A stretch of DNA of 64,000 bases from an uncultured bacterium (GCA_903908715.1 CAIVSY010000053.1:1-64000), one strand, 5' to 3'. Counted from the stretch's first letter, positions 48,230 through 57,100 are shown. Program-made: numbers and translations. The notes: generated from the letters alone by a model not told the origin.

Positions 48230-49195
48230 TCATAAAATTTCTCTCACGACAGTCCTGTTAACTGAACCTTTCAGCAGGTTTCCGGCGCCATCCAAAGGTA
48301 GCTTGTAACCTATAGGCTGGACACTGGCTTCAAAATCCATAGGGTACGGCTCGAGGTTGCGCCGCTTGACCATATCCTCGTGCACTATCTTGTAATAGTA
48401 AGTGCCATCTGCTGGAGACATGTATGCCCCATACCGCTTTCCCCCGCGGACCTTCGCCTTGCAGCCTATGTCATCATCCACGATGTCGGCAGCCACAGGC
48501 ACTATGGAATGCAGGCGTTTCAGAGAGCACAACCCAGAACCCCTGAACCGCGCCAACATTTCATCCTCCCCGCCTCCTGAATCGATGACACCATCCCCGC
48601 CACCGCTTTTCCACGGCCCCAGTTGTCGCCACACCTCGGTACGCGTCAGTGAAGGTATGCCGGAGCCAATGATCCCTTCCCTTGTGTTCTCATAGGATAT
48701 ACAGCTCCAGCCGTTTGAAGATGTGACAATGGGCCAATCGGAAGTGCGGTGAAAAATCCATGACAACTGCCCTAGCCAAGTTGGTTTCGCCACCGGCCCC
48801 CACACACGCTGGATCGTCTGCCGCCTGACATAATTCAGCGCAAGGCTTCCATATTCGCGATGCTTCATTAGGGTCTCGGCATATCCCGCCAGCCACTCTC
48901 CCTCGACGGTGAATTGAATGTCATCCGGCCAAAGCAACAACAGGTCCCCTCGTGCCAACTGGACGGCACGGTTCATGGCTTCGGCATGAGAGCAATCTTC
49001 AATCACAAGTTGATCAAGCCATGACAACGACTCCAAGTAGGAACGCAATCCTGCCTCGCGCGAACCTCCATCGAGGACAATCCACTGCAAGGACGGATAA
49101 TGGATGCAGCGCCGCATCGACTCTAACGTCGCCCTCAAATACTTCAGACGGTTGAAGCTGATAACTGCAACACTCACTAGGGGGGCTTTCATCAT
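48230..49195 (-). CDS. GT2 glycosyltransferase
   Basis: 321 aa from ATG 49195, which overlaps the stop of the upstream methyltransferase (TGATG). 'PLVSVAVISFNRLKYLRATL', 'LQWIVLDGGSREAGLRSYLE', 'DCSHAEAMNRAVQLARGDLL' and 'LLWPDDIQF' (DD at the DxD position) match GT2, and 'GIPSLTRTEVWRQLGPWKSG' with 'GGGEDEMLARFR' supplies the ED acceptor motif. No insertion is visible. Confidence 0.8.
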   Translation of the reverse strand: MMKAPLVSVAVISFNRLKYLRATLESMRRCIHYPSLQWIVLDGGSREAGLRSYLESLSWLDQLVIEDCSHAEAMNRAVQLARGDLLLLWPDDIQFTVEGEWLAGYAETLMKHREYGSLALNYVRRQTIQRVWGPVAKPTWLGQLSWIFHRTSDWPIVTSSNGWSCISYENTREGIIGSGIPSLTRTEVWRQLGPWKSGGGDGVIDSGGGEDEMLARFRGSGLCSLKRLHSIVPVAADIVDDDIGCKAKVRGGKRYGAYMSPADGTYYYKIVHEDMVKRRNLEPYPMDFEASVQPIGYKLPLDGAGNLLKGSVNRTVVREIL

Positions 49196-49911
49196 CACCT
49201 CCACACACGCTGATCCGTCAACTTGTTTGGTCGCATCGCTACCACTTGCCACCCGGAGGCAAACGAAGCGAAAAACTCGTCGCCTTTCTCATTGCAGCGG
49301 TCTGCCTTACGAATCGCCCACCATTCAAAAGCAGGCAGGCCCGCCCCCAAAATGCGCGCAAGCCAGCCACTACCCCTCATTGTCACGGCATACTGGCGGC
49401 AAAAATCCACCACTACCGCATGAAACCCACCCTGAGGGCTCATGTTCAAACTGGAGAACCCCGCGCGTTTAAGATTCAATTCCCAATAGTCGCCCGTATA
49501 CCGTCCATAGTCTTCTGGATCTCCGTGCACCCGGTACATGAAGGGGCACGTGATCAGAACCTGACCGCCAGGAACCAGCACCCTATAGATTTCAACCAGG
49601 ACCGGCCGCGGATCAGGAACGTGCTCAAGCACCTCGGAACAGACCACCACATCGAACGTACTGCCCTTGAGGGGAATAGCCGCGGCATCCGCGCAGACGT
49701 CCGGACGCTTGGCCGTGGAGAGGTTCAGATATGTGACCTGCACTGGATAGCGGCCGATGTCGAACCGACCCCTCTTGTTCGTGCGGGTTCCTCCCAAGTC
49801 GAGGACGCGGAGACCCGGGCGCCACGTCTCCGCCTGGCTGGCCAGGAAATCGTCGACAAACCTCCGGCGCAGGCTGTAGCGCAAGTCAAACCGGTATGCC
49901 TTTTCTCTCAC
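49195..49911 (-). CDS. SAM-dependent methyltransferase
   Basis: I prefer GTG 49911 behind GGAGGGGG; the track's TTG at 49941 is the alternative. 'GLRVLDLGGTRTNKRGRFDI', 'VTYLNLSTAKRPDVCADAAA', 'FDVVVCSEVLEHVPDPRPVL' and 'VLVPGGQVLITCPFMYRVHG' are methyltransferase 11 blocks, with the 'PEDYGRYTGDYWELNLKRAG' tail common in LPS-cluster enzymes. Its stop overlaps the GT2 start downstream. Confidence 0.8.
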   Translation of the reverse strand: MREKAYRFDLRYSLRRRFVDDFLASQAETWRPGLRVLDLGGTRTNKRGRFDIGRYPVQVTYLNLSTAKRPDVCADAAAIPLKGSTFDVVVCSEVLEHVPDPRPVLVEIYRVLVPGGQVLITCPFMYRVHGDPEDYGRYTGDYWELNLKRAGFSSLNMSPQGGFHAVVVDFCRQYAVTMRGSGWLARILGAGLPAFEWWAIRKADRCNEKGDEFFASFASGWQVVAMRPNKLTDQRVWR

Positions 49912-49951
49912 CCATCCCCCTCCAATGAACCTAATTTCCAATGCTCCCGCT

Positions 49952-50632
49952 TCAGCCCCCCACCCGCCAGATCACCCTGATGATGGCATTCCCCTCGGCA
50001 TTACGCTCCGACCTTGGCGGCTGCTCCTCCGCCCATAACACATCCACCTGCGACAACCCCAGCCGCACCCTGAGCCCCTCCTTGTCGCCGAAATCCACCA
50101 GATCCACCCCCCCCACCGCATAGCACACCGGAACTTCAACGGCAAGCACGCCGCCAGGCTTCAACACCCTCATGATCTCCCGACCGACCTTCTCTGGGTC
50201 CAGTGCATGCTCAAGGGAGTGGCAGGCATAAACAATGTCAAAGACATGATCGCCGAAGGTCATTGCATGCATGTCCATAATTTTGATGTCGGGTCGCACG
50301 CTGATGACATCGATCCCGACAACTTTGCATGCTCCATGATGCGTTATATAATCTATTTCTTTTGAGTTGCGGCAACCGATGCACAAAACAGCAGGCGCAC
50401 TTTCCAGCAACTTCATCGTGGCTAACTGATCCACCAGCAATCGCGTACGAAGCTTTAAGTCACCATGCATGGCTCGATAACGCGTCCTCTGGAACTGGGT
50501 CTCCAGATATCGGCGCTGTTTGCCATCAACTTTCCTTGCCAATTTGGCAAATCTTATCTTGTATCTCGTTAGGTTTACTCTTTCAAATAGCCAGTCATAA
50601 GTATTCCTGATCGCTTGCTGGATATCTTTCAT
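49952..50632 (-). CDS. SAM-dependent methyltransferase
   Basis: 226 aa from ATG 50632, five bases after the wzt stop. 'APAVLCIGCRNSKEIDYITH' (motif I variant), 'VVGIDVISVRPDIKIMDMHA', 'FDIVYACHSLEHALDPEKVG' and 'REIMRVLKPGGVLAVEVPVC' support the assignment. An N-terminal basic helical region precedes the fold. Its place right after wzt recalls systems in which a methyltransferase caps the O-chain for Wzt recognition; that link is inference. Confidence 0.75.
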   Translation of the reverse strand: MKDIQQAIRNTYDWLFERVNLTRYKIRFAKLARKVDGKQRRYLETQFQRTRYRAMHGDLKLRTRLLVDQLATMKLLESAPAVLCIGCRNSKEIDYITHHGACKVVGIDVISVRPDIKIMDMHAMTFGDHVFDIVYACHSLEHALDPEKVGREIMRVLKPGGVLAVEVPVCYAVGGVDLVDFGDKEGLRVRLGLSQVDVLWAEEQPPRSERNAEGNAIIRVIWRVGG

Positions 50633-50636
50633 TTGT

Positions 50637-51953
50637 TCATCCTTGGGATAATTCGATGTTCCACTCGGCGTCAACATTCACCAAGCCCCGTGCGATCACA
50701 CCTCCTAAAGGTCTTACGGCAAAGGACCATTCAGGAGCGGCGCGCGTAAAGGTCTCCATGGTGTCGTCGTCGCGTATCGCAAACATCGGAAAATACCGTC
50801 CAGGCATTAAATGATGACATCTAATCATCATTGTTACGCAGTAGCGACCTACGGCCAATGGTTCGAATACCTTCCCGCCGGGGTCATTGCTAACCTTCCA
50901 GATCACCTGTGACCCCCGCTCGTCCATGATGGCTACAGAAAAGTAAGGTCGGGTTGAGGGCCGGTTTACATTCAGTTCGCATTGCAGAACCAGGGGCTCT
51001 GCCATCCCAACCTCGCGACCACTGGCCATAAGCCTAAAATCCCGCACCTGAATGGCTTCCGAGGCAGCCACGGCAACCCCGCTGCCACGCTGCCGTTCCC
51101 CTCCCCCAGACCGCCTCTTCACACATAGATCCTGATAACAACTGACGGCCTCAGCAGGCGGTCCCTGATAAATCATTTTGCCCTTATCCAGAACGATCAC
51201 TCGCCCGCACAGGTTCCGCACCTGTTCAAGATTGTGGGAGATGTAGATGATCGCCTTAGCCTTCTTCTTATACTCCGACAGGTATCGCAAGCTCTTGTTC
51301 ACAAACGAGTAATCCCCCACCGCAAGCACCTCGTCCACCAGCAGGATGTCCGGCTCGCCATGGATCGCCACGGCAAACCCAAGACGCACGTGCATGCCGG
51401 AGGAGTAGGTAGCCAGAGGAGCCTCCAGGAAGTCACCGATTTCCGAGAACTTCGCTATCGAGTCGAACTTGCTATCGATCTCCGCCTTGGACATTCCCAG
51501 TATCGCCCCATTGAGATAGATATTCTCCCGCCCTGTCAAATGGGGGTGCATTCCGGCCCCCAGGGCGATCAACCCCCCCACCCGGCCCCGCGTCAGGATC
51601 TCACCGGTATCGGGCGGGAAGACCGAGTTCAACACCCGCAACAAGGTGCTCTTACCCGACCCGTTCATGCCAATGATGCCCAGCGACTCGCCCTGGTGAA
51701 GATCGAAGGAGATATTCTTCAACGCCCAGAATTCGTCGGCGCGCAACGCTGGTGAAGCGTGATGCGTGACGGGTGATGAGCGAGAAGGCCAGCATCTGCT
51801 TGGCAAAAGGAAGTCGCGGGCCAGCTCCCCTATCCCATACCACATGGACCGCTTGAGGTTGCGGCAGAACTTTTTCGAGACGTGCCTTACCGATAAGACT
51901 ACGTCTTCCGGCAGGGAGAGGGCGGAGGGCGGAGGCTGGAGACTTGAGGGCAT
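50637..51953 (-). CDS. wzt: ABC transporter ATP-binding protein with Wzt-type C-terminal domain
   Basis: 438 aa. The ATPase has 'GESLGIIGMNGSGKSTLLRV' (Walker A), 'YSSGMHVRLGFAVAIH' (signature), 'DILLVDEVLAVGD' (Walker B) and 'IYISHNLEQV' (H-loop). Residues about 300-435 ('VRDFRLMASGREVGMAEPLV' onward) fit the Wzt C-terminal glycan-binding beta-sandwich, which selects finished chains. The first 15 residues (PSSLQPPPSALSLPE) are translated 7-bp array, the left arm of S23 unit 3. A second 7-bp insertion (CGTGATG-type, 51765-51785) adds 'PSRSSPVTHHASPALRAD' before 'EFWALKNISF'. It exports the polysaccharide with the permease at 52393. Confidence 0.9.
   Translation of the reverse strand: MPSSLQPPPSALSLPEDVVLSVRHVSKKFCRNLKRSMWYGIGELARDFLLPSRCWPSRSSPVTHHASPALRADEFWALKNISFDLHQGESLGIIGMNGSGKSTLLRVLNSVFPPDTGEILTRGRVGGLIALGAGMHPHLTGRENIYLNGAILGMSKAEIDSKFDSIAKFSEIGDFLEAPLATYSSGMHVRLGFAVAIHGEPDILLVDEVLAVGDYSFVNKSLRYLSEYKKKAKAIIYISHNLEQVRNLCGRVIVLDKGKMIYQGPPAEAVSCYQDLCVKRRSGGGERQRGSGVAVAASEAIQVRDFRLMASGREVGMAEPLVLQCELNVNRPSTRPYFSVAIMDERGSQVIWKVSNDPGGKVFEPLAVGRYCVTMMIRCHHLMPGRYFPMFAIRDDDTMETFTRAAPEWSFAVRPLGGVIARGLVNVDAEWNIELSQG
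51765..51786. repeat. 7-bp array (CGTGATG-type) inside wzt
   Basis: GTGATGCGTGACGGGTGATG: heptamers in frame, of the same class as 3301-3325 and 22943-22963. Confidence 0.8.
51912..51952. repeat. 7-bp array, left arm of S23 unit 3
   Basis: Reads GAGAGGG CGGAGGG CGGAGGC TGGAGAC TTGAGGG. The right arm (52358-52397), read on the other strand, gives GAGAGGG CTGAGGG ATGAGAC TTGAGTC: the same series lacking one heptamer. Confidence 0.9.
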
Positions 51954-51994
51954 ATGCGGGGAGGAGTTTGAGTCGGATCGTGAAATAATAAGAG

Positions 51995-52351
51995 TTACGT
52001 TTTTCTCTGTTTGACGTTTTTTGACATTGCGACGAATATTGAAATCAATTCGTTTACCTCTTTTTCGAGCCAGTCTGAATTTTCATTTTAAAAACCACAT
52101 TCCTCTCGCAGCAGCTCAAGCCAATACAATGTTTCGTCAGCCTCCTGGGCGCACAGGTCAATCTTTGACAAAAACTCCGCATCTGAACGAGCTCTTGACG
52201 CCTCACGGTAATTGGCCCCAACCGAAGTCCCAGAACGAAGCATCTGATGCCCAACAACTTGAACTTCCCGTCGGTTCATCGGCAGTGCGACATACAGCCG
52301 AATGATCCGCCCGGCAAATTCCTTCGTCCTTTTTCTCAGATCCTGCGCCAT
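51995..52351 (-). pseudogene. Four-helix bundle (S23/bAvd-like) gene with in-frame stop, unit 3
   Basis: The track shows 87 aa (52088-52351): 'DLRKRTKEFAGRIIRLYVAL', 'QMLRSGTSVGANYREASRAR' and 'EADETLYWLELLREE' are the first three helices of the TIGR02436-type four-helix bundle family. After a TAA at 52088-52090 the same frame continues with 'NENSDWLEKEVNELISIFVA' and 'MSKNVKQRKT', which is the expected last helix, ending at 51995. Total length (about 118) matches the family. So this is a one-stop interrupted gene, a sequencing error, or a readthrough case. It lies between wzm and wzt and is bracketed by inverted 7-bp arrays. Confidence 0.8.
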
Positions 52352-52357
52352 TCTCCC

Positions 52358-52400
52358 CTTTCAGACTCAAGTCTCATCCCTCAGCCCTCTCTTCACACCA
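52358..52400. repeat. 7-bp array, right arm of S23 unit 3
   Basis: Contains CTCAAGTCTC (52366-52375), the exact inverse of GAGACTTGAG at 51939-51948, followed by TCATCCC TCAGCCC TCTC. Confidence 0.9.
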
Positions 52401-53292
52401 TCCTCTCAATCAACTTGTTCTCGCTCACGTAGAACAGCCGCCAGGCCATCATGAAAAACAGAAAGGCGCCGAGGGCACTGATGGCGTAGCCCAGCGGGTC
52501 GTACAACCGACCAAACAGGATGAGGTCGCGGCAAGAACAGACCAGATAGGTCAGGGGGTTCCAGCGGATAACAGCGTGCGCAAACGGACTGTCCACCTCG
52601 CTGGTGTACACTATGGGACTGGCAAACATCAGCAGCGGGAACAGGAGGTTGACCGCCTTGGACAGGTCCATAGCCACGACCCCGATCAGGGAGAGCAGCA
52701 GCCCGATGCCGGCAGCCAGGAAGAACAGCGGAAGCGCCACGAGGGGGAACAATAGCGCCCAGGGACTGGGCACCACCCGGAAACACAGGGCCACCGCCAC
52801 GCAGAAGACCAGGCTGAACAGGGACGTCGCCAGGTTCTGGGCCACCTGCTTGAACAGCAGGATCTCATGGGGAAAGTTCACCTGCAGGACCAAGTCGCTG
52901 CCCGACTGCAGCGTCGTCCCCGCCGCCGTCAGGATCCCCATGAACAGCGTCCAGACCGTCGTCCCCAGCAGCACATAGACCGGATAGGGCACAGAGGATT
53001 CCCCGGGGTTGAACATGCCCGTCCCGCGCAGAAACAGCCACATTACTACAGCACTTAAAGGTGTCAGTATAGCCCAGGCCAAGCCGAGAAACGATTTCTT
53101 ATAGGCTCCAAGAAAGTCACGCTTGAACAACTGCCATATCAGCTCACGTGAACCATACACATTCTGCGCCATGACTGCCCAGGTTCGGAACATCCCTTGC
53201 TCGTGACGCATATTGGGGCGCGAAACATTAACGGTGCGCGCTGGGTTCATGCAAACAGCGGAGGCAGAGTGGTTACGACTCATTGTTGTCAT
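52393..53292 (-). CDS. wzm: ABC-2 type polysaccharide export permease
   Basis: 299 aa. A cytoplasmic N-terminus precedes 'RELIWQLFKRDFLGAYKKSF', the amphipathic start typical of Wzm, then about six membrane helices ('LGLAWAILTPLSAVVMWLFL', 'VYVLLGTTVWTLFMGILTAA', 'ATSLFSLVFCVAVALCF', 'WALLFPLVALPLFFLAAGIG', 'LLFPLLMFASPIVYTSEV', 'LGYAISALGAFLFFMMAWRL'). It forms the channel for Wzt-driven export across the inner membrane. Wzm and Wzt genes usually abut; here 440 bp holding S23 unit 3 separates them. Confidence 0.9.
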   Translation of the reverse strand: MTTMSRNHSASAVCMNPARTVNVSRPNMRHEQGMFRTWAVMAQNVYGSRELIWQLFKRDFLGAYKKSFLGLAWAILTPLSAVVMWLFLRGTGMFNPGESSVPYPVYVLLGTTVWTLFMGILTAAGTTLQSGSDLVLQVNFPHEILLFKQVAQNLATSLFSLVFCVAVALCFRVVPSPWALLFPLVALPLFFLAAGIGLLLSLIGVVAMDLSKAVNLLFPLLMFASPIVYTSEVDSPFAHAVIRWNPLTYLVCSCRDLILFGRLYDPLGYAISALGAFLFFMMAWRLFYVSENKLIERMV

Positions 53293-53336
53293 CCGTGCGG
53301 GTTATGCAGCGATTGGAGCAGCCATAAATATATATT

Positions 53337-54188
53337 CTAAGACCTGTTTTGATCGGAGATATATCTGGCATTCCCATGCAAATCCTCTTCAATTTGTCCA
53401 CCTTTCAGGAAAGGGACTATCGACTTCCTCACACATTTTCCCCTGCGATATTTTGCCATTTTCCATTTTGAACTCTCATAGCGTGACACCCAAGGACACC
53501 AGCGCCGTATTATCTTTCCAATCGCTGTCATTCGATTAAGCTCACTGATATTGCGCCGTGCATACTGGGACGTCGACCCCTCCAACGAACTGCGTGCCAA
53601 GAAGCAGAGATGCAGGCAGCGCAAATCTGCCTTTTCCCAAGAAATGGTCTCATATAGAGATGTCGGAAGCCGGACAGGAAAGTCCGGCTTATATTTAAGA
53701 ATCCCGCCATGGAGGCGTTGTGTACAATTAGTCCATGATGATATTGCAGAAAAATTGTAAAGTTTGGTCATGGAGCGACATGGGGGGGCCAGGTAGCCTT
53801 CGGCCGCCACGAATGTCGCATCCAGCTTTACACAATTTAACACATTGCCATGAACACCCCAAGACGCACGAAATTCCCCAGCCAAAAGCCGCTGCTTAAG
53901 GCGCAGCAAACCCTCTGGATCATAAATCTCGTCCCCATCGATACCCAAGACCCAACTCTCAGAACCAGCAAAAGGCTCCACATAGGCATGGGATTCGGAG
54001 GGATCGTCTATTGAGTGTATCTCGATCTTTGGATAAATGGACTTCAGACGCAACAAACACTCCATCGTATCGTCCGTCGAGTTGTTATCCAGGACGAGCA
54101 GCCTGTCGCAGAAGTCGATCGTGTTCCGCAGCGCCCAAGACACGAATCGGTCTTCATTCCTAACCAACGATATGCCAACAACCTGCAT
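53337..54188 (-). CDS. GT2 glycosyltransferase
   Basis: 283 aa from ATG 54188, overlapping the upstream stop (TGATG). 'MQVVGISLVRNEDRFVSWAL', 'CDRLLVLDNNSTDDTMECLL', 'SESWVLGIDGDEIYDPEGLL' (DGDE metal motif) and 'RLHGGILKYKPDFPVRLPTS' match the WaaE/KdtX-like branch of GT2. The C-terminal half is basic ('KWKMAKYRRGKCVRKSIVPF'). No repeat insertion is seen. Confidence 0.8.
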   Translation of the reverse strand: MQVVGISLVRNEDRFVSWALRNTIDFCDRLLVLDNNSTDDTMECLLRLKSIYPKIEIHSIDDPSESHAYVEPFAGSESWVLGIDGDEIYDPEGLLRLKQRLLAGEFRASWGVHGNVLNCVKLDATFVAAEGYLAPPCRSMTKLYNFSAISSWTNCTQRLHGGILKYKPDFPVRLPTSLYETISWEKADLRCLHLCFLARSSLEGSTSQYARRNISELNRMTAIGKIIRRWCPWVSRYESSKWKMAKYRRGKCVRKSIVPFLKGGQIEEDLHGNARYISDQNRS

Positions 54189-54769
54189 CACAGGAGCATC
54201 CTCGCATTGAGCATCCTGCGATAAAGACGAAGCATGACGGATACTTGTGGCTTTGGCCACCAGCGGCACCACCCGATGCGCCCCTCCCACTTCAACACAC
54301 AGTGGCCAAGAAACCGTACAGCCATCTCCCGTTCATGCCTCCTGTCGTTATCATGCCAGACAATCAAGCCGCCCGGACGAGTGTGACAGGTTGAAAAAGC
54401 AAAACTTCCGGAACGCCCATCACTTGCTTGCCTCGCCGATCGAGGGCCATCGATAAAGGTCATATCGAATGCCGAACCATCATAAACAACAGGATCTTTC
54501 AGGACATCACGATTCCCTTTCGGGTATACATCGTACAATCGAACGTCCACGCGACTCGTATGCCGATGGCCCGCCAATGCAATCTTCACAAGCTGGACCC
54601 AGTCCGCGTTGTTGTCCCAAGAGACTATTGTGGCAGAAGTTTCCTCCATCCAGAATCTTGTAGTGTTCCCACTGCCAAATTCAGCGATGCGCTTAGGGCT
54701 GACTTGCCCCAGGAGATTCCGGTAGATCCGAATCTCCTCTTCATTAAGAACGAATTCCTCAAGTTTCAT
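54188..54769 (-). CDS. Class I methyltransferase-like protein
   Basis: 193 aa from ATG 54769 ('MKLEEFVLNEEEIRIYRNLL'); the track start is eight codons upstream. 'KRIAEFGSGNTTRFWMEETS' (motif I), 'IVSWDNNADWVQLVKIAL' and 'FDMTFIDGPRSARQASDGRS' indicate the methyltransferase 24-like class seen in glycan clusters. 'GGLIVWHDNDRRHEREMAVR' contains a conserved HD(N) acidic block. The reaction is unknown. It is translationally coupled to the GT2 downstream. Confidence 0.75.
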   Translation of the reverse strand: MKLEEFVLNEEEIRIYRNLLGQVSPKRIAEFGSGNTTRFWMEETSATIVSWDNNADWVQLVKIALAGHRHTSRVDVRLYDVYPKGNRDVLKDPVVYDGSAFDMTFIDGPRSARQASDGRSGSFAFSTCHTRPGGLIVWHDNDRRHEREMAVRFLGHCVLKWEGRIGWCRWWPKPQVSVMLRLYRRMLNARMLL

Positions 54770-54913
54770 GGATCGCAAACCGCTTTTGGCCACGTCTTTT
54801 CTTGCATCGCCAACGAACTATCCGGGATGGTCGATGTCTCACTCGCGGTCACCCCCGTGCCGCAAGCCCACTTCCGCCGTGCATCTTCCGCCCTCACCGT
54901 GTAACGTGTTGCC

Positions 54914-55864
54914 ATGCATATTCTTCTCACCATCGACATCGAATCCGCCTACGGCGACTACGAACGGGACGTCCATGCGGGCGGGCTGGGGCTGGATTAT
55001 CTGCTCGCCTCGCTGCAGGCGTCGGGACTGAAGGGCACGTTCTTCGTCGAAGCCGCCAGCGCGACGGCTAGGCCCGAGGCGGATCTCGCGGACACGTGCC
55101 ACCGGATCCTGGCGGCCGGCATGGACCTCCAACTCCATGTCCACCCTGAAATGGCCGCCCTGCCCGGCATCCTCAATACCGACGGCGTCCTGTGGCGCAA
55201 CACCCGCGGGGAACAGGCCCGCCTGATCGCCGCCGGGCGGGACAGACTTGCGAAACTCACAGGGTGCAGTCCCGTCGCCTTCCGCGCCGGGAGTCTCACG
55301 GCCAACACCGACACGCTGCTCGCTATGAAGGATTGCGGCCTCACGCTCAGCTCGAATCGGGATCTGGACACTCATAGCTCCATCGAATCGCGGCTGAATG
55401 ATGTCTTTCCCGTAGTAAATGATGTTTCCACCTTCATGGGCATTACCGATATCCCTGTCTCGGCTTTCCGCAGTCCCCTGCCACGGCTGGATGGCGCATG
55501 GCGCCATCTCGAACCTTGCGCCTTGAGCCTGGGGGAAATGACCTCCGCACTCACCGCTATGCACCGGGCTGGTTACCACTCCGCTTGCCTCTTGACGCAT
55601 CCTCATGAGTTTTACTACCGCCTTGGCAACCGCTACCATATCAACCATATCAACCGCCGCCGCTGGGAAGGCCTCCTCAAATTCCTCAAGTCAGCACCCT
55701 GGGCCAAGGTCACGACCTTCGCCTCCCTCCCATCTCTCCTCACGTCTCATCCCTCACCCCTCACCCCTCACCCATCCCCCCCACCCATCAGACTCCCTGT
55801 TTTCTGGAGCCTGTACAGGCTTGCGGAACAGGCTCTGAAAAGGGTACACGGGGTGAGCCGTTAG
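54914..55864 (+). CDS. Polysaccharide deacetylase-like protein
   Basis: 316 aa on the plus strand. 'MHILLTIDIESAYGDYERDV' (Asp block), 'LDYLLASLQASGLKGTFFVE', 'MDLQLHVHPEMAALPG' (His-x-His metal site) and 'AFRAGSLTANTDTLLAMKDC' correspond to the ordered motifs of the NodB/WalW-like carbohydrate esterase 4 superfamily. 'CLLTHPHEFYYR' is the late His motif. It may deacetylate the glycan. The C-terminal 'LPSLLTSHPSPLTPHPSPPP' comes from a TCACCCC 7-bp array (55738-55790). It converges with the GT4 gene at 55861. Confidence 0.8.
   Translation: MHILLTIDIESAYGDYERDVHAGGLGLDYLLASLQASGLKGTFFVEAASATARPEADLADTCHRILAAGMDLQLHVHPEMAALPGILNTDGVLWRNTRGEQARLIAAGRDRLAKLTGCSPVAFRAGSLTANTDTLLAMKDCGLTLSSNRDLDTHSSIESRLNDVFPVVNDVSTFMGITDIPVSAFRSPLPRLDGAWRHLEPCALSLGEMTSALTAMHRAGYHSACLLTHPHEFYYRLGNRYHINHINRRRWEGLLKFLKSAPWAKVTTFASLPSLLTSHPSPLTPHPSPPPIRLPVFWSLYRLAEQALKRVHGVSR
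55738..55790. repeat. 7-bp array (TCACCCC-type) inside deacetylase gene
   Basis: TCATCCCTCACCCCTCACCC and onward, in frame near the 3' end of the gene. Confidence 0.85.
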
Positions 55865-57051
55865 GCGGTAACGGCGTGCCCCCCCTCCAGAGTCGCCTTG
55901 GATTGAGCAAACACGGCGTCATACTCCTTCAACATGCGGTCGAGTGAAAAGGCTTCAGCCCAGCGGCGCCGCCCTTCCATCCCCATCCGCGCACGGGCAA
56001 CATGATCACTGGCGAGGGAACACAAGGCCCGGGCCACAGCAGCGCAGTCACCAGGATCCACCAGAACCCCCGTGTGACCATCCTCGACTATTTCAGGAAT
56101 CCCCCCAAGCCGGCTTGCCAGAACCGGCCGACCGGCCCGCATAGCCTCCAATAACACAAATCCAAAGGCTTCAGGTTCGGCCGACAACAAGACGGCCACA
56201 TCACCCGCGGCCAGACAGGCCGCACCATCTGGTCGGTTTCCCAGAAAGAGAACGCTTTCTGAAATACCAAGTGTCCGGGCCAGCTCCCGGGCTGCGTCCA
56301 GCCGCTCACCATCACCAACCAGCACAGCCCGCGCGTTCCGCATGCCCGCATCCACTGCCATTTTCCAGGCATTCAGGAACCCCTCCTGCCCCTTCCAGGA
56401 ATAGAAACGGGCCACATATACAAAATCCACAAAACCGGTCTTCCTCGCAGGATAATCAGATTGCAAGGGCATCTCTGAATCAGGCAATCCATGATGGATC
56501 ACACCGCCTTTGACCGTTGCGCGTCCAAGTTTACAGGCCCATAGCGCCCTGACTGCACTCGAGTTGTAGATAACGCCTGAAACACAATGATAGCAAAGGC
56601 GTTCGATCAGGGAACGGACCACATGTCTGGCCGCCATATCCTGCCCGGGATGTGTATGTGCAATGGCCAATATCTTCCGCCGCGGGAAAACCCATCGCAA
56701 TGCCAAGGGCAGCGTTTCACAACCAAACTGGTTGGTCAGCAGTACCGCGCCCGTGACGGAAGACCGGATTCGTCTGAGAAAGCGGACATCTTCCCTGAAA
56801 CGGGTCCCATACCCCAGCAGGAGAAGCATGGATCTCATGGCGGAATGCCTCGTCAACCAGGAGGTATTACCCGGCCTCACCGCTTCCGGAACCACACCCC
56901 CGGTGTTCGATCCGGGGTCAAATGGCAATTCAATGAATTGAATGCCCCTTCCGCGCCATTCCGCCTCAACCAACTGCACAAAGGTCGATGTCCCTGCAGG
57001 ATCCTTCCTCCAATTCCCATGAATAAAGTAGGTGACCGATAAACGGGACAT
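55861..57051 (-). CDS. GT4 glycosyltransferase
   Basis: 396 aa from ATG 57051. 'GTSTFVQLVEAEWRGRGI', 'VLLTNQFGCETLPLALRWVF', 'AIAHTHPGQDMAARHVVRSL', 'FVYVARFYSWKGQEGFLNAW', 'AVLVGDGERLDAARELARTL' and 'SAEPEAFGFVLLEAMRAGRP' are GT4 blocks. It is a full-length paralogue of 27814-29169 but without that gene's insertion. Its last residues, 'LEGGHAVTA', are encoded by a degenerate family C palindrome (55864-55890). Confidence 0.9.
   Translation of the reverse strand: MSRLSVTYFIHGNWRKDPAGTSTFVQLVEAEWRGRGIQFIELPFDPGSNTGGVVPEAVRPGNTSWLTRHSAMRSMLLLLGYGTRFREDVRFLRRIRSSVTGAVLLTNQFGCETLPLALRWVFPRRKILAIAHTHPGQDMAARHVVRSLIERLCYHCVSGVIYNSSAVRALWACKLGRATVKGGVIHHGLPDSEMPLQSDYPARKTGFVDFVYVARFYSWKGQEGFLNAWKMAVDAGMRNARAVLVGDGERLDAARELARTLGISESVLFLGNRPDGAACLAAGDVAVLLSAEPEAFGFVLLEAMRAGRPVLASRLGGIPEIVEDGHTGVLVDPGDCAAVARALCSLASDHVARARMGMEGRRRWAEAFSLDRMLKEYDAVFAQSKATLEGGHAVTA
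55864..55890. repeat. Degenerate palindromic repeat family C at GT4 3' end
   Basis: GGCGGTAACGGCGTGCCCCC plus CCTCCAG. The element sits between the converging deacetylase and GT4 genes and could act as a bidirectional hairpin. Confidence 0.7.
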
Positions 57052-57100
57052 CACAAAATCCACTCCAGCGAATCAGACCCGTGTACTTGAGAGGCAACCC

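Noticed and set aside
54839-55648. 269-aa minus-strand ORF opposite the deacetylase
   Set aside because: Shadow of the plus-strand gene, which has the ordered deacetylase motifs.
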